DNA of 8,487 bases from positions 1 to 8,487 of the forward strand of contig JAAEZV010000059.1 in assembly GCA_018222695.1 (NCBI GenBank). The letters are read 5' to 3'. The notes under the pieces are model-generated. The model saw only the letters and a program-made list of their open reading frames with translations. It made no database searches and was not told where the DNA came from. Every line of letters begins with the position of its first letter. Position 1 is the first letter of the stretch. The translations under genes and the position numbers were made by a program. The DNA comes from Gammaproteobacteria bacterium (GTDB taxonomy: Bacteria > Pseudomonadota > Gammaproteobacteria > Pseudomonadales > Halieaceae). Below are positions 6,039-8,487 of the stretch, piece after piece.

Positions 6039-8487
6039 CTACAGACCTTTCTGTGCCAACTCCTGATGTAACCGCTTGCCCGAAGCGGCCCGCGCTTTGG
6101 CGAAGCGGGCAATGCCGAGATAGGCTACGGGAGTGAGGTACAGGGTAAAGAATGTGGCAAGACCCATGCCGCCAAACACCACCCAGCCCACTGCAGAGCG
6201 GGCCTCAGAGCCCGGACCCGAGGCCAGTATCAAGGGCAAAGCACCTAGTACCGTTGACACCAGCGTCATCACAATCGGGCGGAGACGGATGCGCGCCGCT
6301 TCCTCGATCGCCTCACGCACCGCAAAGCCCTGGTCACGGAGTTGATCCGCAAACTCCACCAAGAGGATGCCGTTTTTGGCGATGAGACCGATGAGCATCA
6401 CCAATCCCACCTGAGAGTAGATGTTGAGTGAGGTGCCAGTCAGGAATAGGGCGCATATTGCCGCCGCCAGTCCGAAGGGCACGATCGCCATAATCACTAA
6501 CGCTGAGGTCACGCCTTCGAACTGCGCGACCAGCACCAGAAAAACGATGAGCAGAGCAAAGCCATAGGTGATCAGGGTCTCACGGTTGGTTTCCGCGAGC
6601 GCCGCGGCCTCGCCCCGGGTGATCAGGGTCACGCTGTTGGGCAGTATTTCGTCAGCGAGCTCAAACATATCATCGACCGCGGTTTGCATCGCGAAGCCGG
6701 GTTGAATCTCGACATCGATCTCGATGGCGCGCCGCTGCTCGCGCCGGTCCAGTTGGCTGGCCACACCGCGCTCGTCCAAACGCACAATACTCGACAGCGG
6801 CACCAGTGCACCCGATTGGGTGCGCACATACAGGTTCACCAAATCGCTGGGGTCGCGAATTTTGTCTGAACCGGCTTCCAGAATAATCGGTACGGTCTGG
6901 TCATCGGCGTTCAAGTCGACAATGCGCGCACCGTCCACCATCACGCGCAGCGTTTGCGCCACATCTTCTAGGGGAATCTTGAGGTCGGAGGCCCGCTCAC
7001 GATCGATCTCAACCGACAGCTGCGGTTGCGAGGGGGCATAGCCGATACGGGGGCGGCTCACCGAGTCCAGTTGCGACCGAATTTGTTCGGTGTATTCCCG
7101 GGCTGCGGCATAGATCTCGTCGTAGTCTGTGCCGAGGAGCGCCACACTCAGGCCGCCGCTCGATGCACCCCTCAGGTTCAGCGAGTTGGCGCTGAAGATG
7201 CGTGTTGTGACGCCCGGTAGATCGGCAAATAGCGGTTTCAGGTCGGCGGCGATTTCCTGCTGGCTGCGCTCCCGCTCCCTCCAGTCGGCGAGCTTGGCCA
7301 GCATGAATACGTTGTTGGGGTCCCAGCGCCCTACCACAGTGAAAAGCGCGGTGATTTCACCCCGCTCCAAAAGCGGTATGAGGATATTTTCCATGCGGTC
7401 CGCCTGCCGCTCGGTGTAGTTCAGGCCCACGCCGTCGGGACCTTTGGCAAACAGGTAAATGGTGCCGCGGTCCTCTGCCGGCAACAGTTCCTGATCAAGC
7501 AGGGTGTAAAGCCCTGCAGCGCTGGCCGCGGCTAGTACACAGATCGATGCCGTGCGGCGGGGTGCGCTGAGCACCGTCTTAAGAGATGCATGGTATGACT
7601 GCGCCAGTCGATTGCCCCAGTCGCTGACTCTGCGCTGTCGGGGTGCGGAGGCAGGGAGCCGCGCCATCACGGCAGGGACTAGGCTCAGTGCGACAAAAGA
7701 AGAGATCGCGACCGCAACCGCGAGTACCAGACCGAACTCTTGAAAGAGCCTGCCAGCGGTGCCGGGCAGGAAAGCGATGGGAACAAACACCGCGATCAGG
7801 ACGACGGTGGTGGCGATCACCGCAAAAAACACTTTGCGCGTGCCCACTACGGCGGCGGCACTGGGGCCGGTCCCCTCAGCCCGCTTGCGCTGCACGCTTT
7901 CCAGCACCACGATGGTGTCATCAACAATCAGCCCTGCTGCGAGCACCAGTGCTAGCAGCGTCAGGATGTTGATTGAGAAACCCAGCATCCAGCTAGCCGC
8001 CAGCGTGCCGAGCAGAGAGATGGGAATGGCTATCGCAGGGATCAGCGTCAGGCGCATCGAGCCCGTAAATAACCGGATGGTGCCAATCACTACCAGAATA
8101 GAAATGAGCAGCGTTGTGACGACTTCTTTGACCGAGCCTCGAATAAAAATCGAGTCATCAGAACTGATCCGAAGGTCCACCCCCTCTATTCGAGTATTAA
8201 TGTCCGCCACCGCAGCACGGACCCCGTCGGCAATGCGCACGGTGTTGGAGCCCGCCTGGCGTATGACGCTGATGCCCACGATGCGCTCGCCGTTGAGCCG
8301 CACAAAACTGGTGGCGTCCTCGGGGGAGAAAGCGACTTTTGCCACCTGACCGATGCGAATCTCATCGCGAATAATGAGTGATGCAATGTCCTCTTCGCTG
8401 GTCACCGCGGCGTCAGCACGGACCAACAGCTGCTGATCTCCAGCGCGGAAGCTGCCCGCTGGCACGTCTAGGGGCGCGGCCTGGAGT
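6039..8487 (-). CDS. HAE1-type RND efflux permease (AcrB-like), N-terminus outside the window
   Basis: This is the proton-driven inner-membrane pump of a tripartite drug or metabolite efflux system. The frame is open through the right edge; 815 residues are visible of about 1,030, so roughly 220 (helix 1 and the first porter segments) are missing. Counting from the first full codon, the proton-relay residues of AcrB are all kept: Asp189/Asp190 in GLIVDDTIVVLE (AcrB D407/D408), Lys704 in GLIAKNGILLVEFA (K940), and Arg734 and Thr741 in RIRLRPIVMT (R971, T978). Helices 2-12 and the second large periplasmic porter/docking part can be followed. The GTG at 8465 is internal. The protein ends after a short basic tail with TAG at 6039-6041. 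A membrane-fusion partner would be expected upstream, beyond the edge; no TolC-like gene follows in the window. Which HAE1 subgroup and which substrates is not visible. Confidence 0.95.
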   Translation of the reverse strand, partial: LQAAPLDVPAGSFRAGDQQLLVRADAAVTSEEDIASLIIRDEIRIGQVAKVAFSPEDATSFVRLNGERIVGISVIRQAGSNTVRIADGVRAAVADINTRIEGVDLRISSDDSIFIRGSVKEVVTTLLISILVVIGTIRLFTGSMRLTLIPAIAIPISLLGTLAASWMLGFSINILTLLALVLAAGLIVDDTIVVLESVQRKRAEGTGPSAAAVVGTRKVFFAVIATTVVLIAVFVPIAFLPGTAGRLFQEFGLVLAVAVAISSFVALSLVPAVMARLPASAPRQRRVSDWGNRLAQSYHASLKTVLSAPRRTASICVLAAASAAGLYTLLDQELLPAEDRGTIYLFAKGPDGVGLNYTERQADRMENILIPLLERGEITALFTVVGRWDPNNVFMLAKLADWRERERSQQEIAADLKPLFADLPGVTTRIFSANSLNLRGASSGGLSVALLGTDYDEIYAAAREYTEQIRSQLDSVSRPRIGYAPSQPQLSVEIDRERASDLKIPLEDVAQTLRVMVDGARIVDLNADDQTVPIILEAGSDKIRDPSDLVNLYVRTQSGALVPLSSIVRLDERGVASQLDRREQRRAIEIDVEIQPGFAMQTAVDDMFELADEILPNSVTLITRGEAAALAETNRETLITYGFALLIVFLVLVAQFEGVTSALVIMAIVPFGLAAAICALFLTGTSLNIYSQVGLVMLIGLIAKNGILLVEFADQLRDQGFAVREAIEEAARIRLRPIVMTLVSTVLGALPLILASGPGSEARSAVGWVVFGGMGLATFFTLYLTPVAYLGIARFAKARAASGKRLHQELAQKGL

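Noticed and set aside
7759..8349. 196-codon plus-strand frame opposite the RND gene
   Set aside because: Low-complexity Ser/Thr/Arg/Ala-rich translation typical of the antisense of a GC-rich membrane protein gene; the RND frame holds every conserved motif.

Overview
The window reads as chromosomal DNA of a gammaproteobacterium, moderately GC-rich and densely coding. The evidence is the gene set: a GltS-type glutamate symporter, an OprD-family outer-membrane porin, a lipoprotein with a clear lipobox, and an HAE1-type RND efflux pump. All of these imply a Gram-negative cell, and the combination is typical of free-living, often marine, Gammaproteobacteria. The taxon is an inference from gene content, not from a marker gene. 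I see no rRNA, tRNA, CRISPR array, insertion sequence or phage gene.

Layout. At the left edge is the 3' part of a TauE/SafE (TSUP) membrane exporter on the + strand (2-463). Its last 14 bases overlap the end of a convergent gene for a major facilitator transporter (450-1742, -), which resembles the E. coli YihN/YqcE group. Directly upstream of that gene on the same strand, 45 bases away, is gltS (1788-3014, -). A 306-base divergent control region (3015-3320) separates gltS from a + strand pair: a predicted lipid-anchored, periplasmic, metal-dependent amidohydrolase (3321-4481) and an OprD-family porin (4547-5920). A gap of 118 bases without a convincing terminator follows. The right end is filled by the C-terminal four fifths of an RND efflux permease (6039 to the window edge, -).

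How the genes may work together. The central four genes form a divergent block that could carry one compound class through the whole envelope: porin in the outer membrane, hydrolase in the periplasm, and two secondary transporters (glutamate symporter and MFS) in the inner membrane. One testable reading is that the hydrolase cleaves an acyl- or aryl-amino-acid conjugate that enters by the porin, GltS then takes up the released glutamate, and the MFS protein takes up the other half. This is inference from order and localisation; no substrate can be read from the sequence. The flanking TSUP exporter and RND pump look like separate transcription units.

Smaller features worth attention are a 17-codon mini-ORF whose stop overlaps the porin start codon (ATGA), a possible RNA pairing between the gltS stop region and the ribosome binding site of the MFS gene, and a perfect 6-bp inverted repeat in front of the hydrolase gene. 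Two start codons are chosen well downstream of the longest open frames, because the signal peptides begin there.
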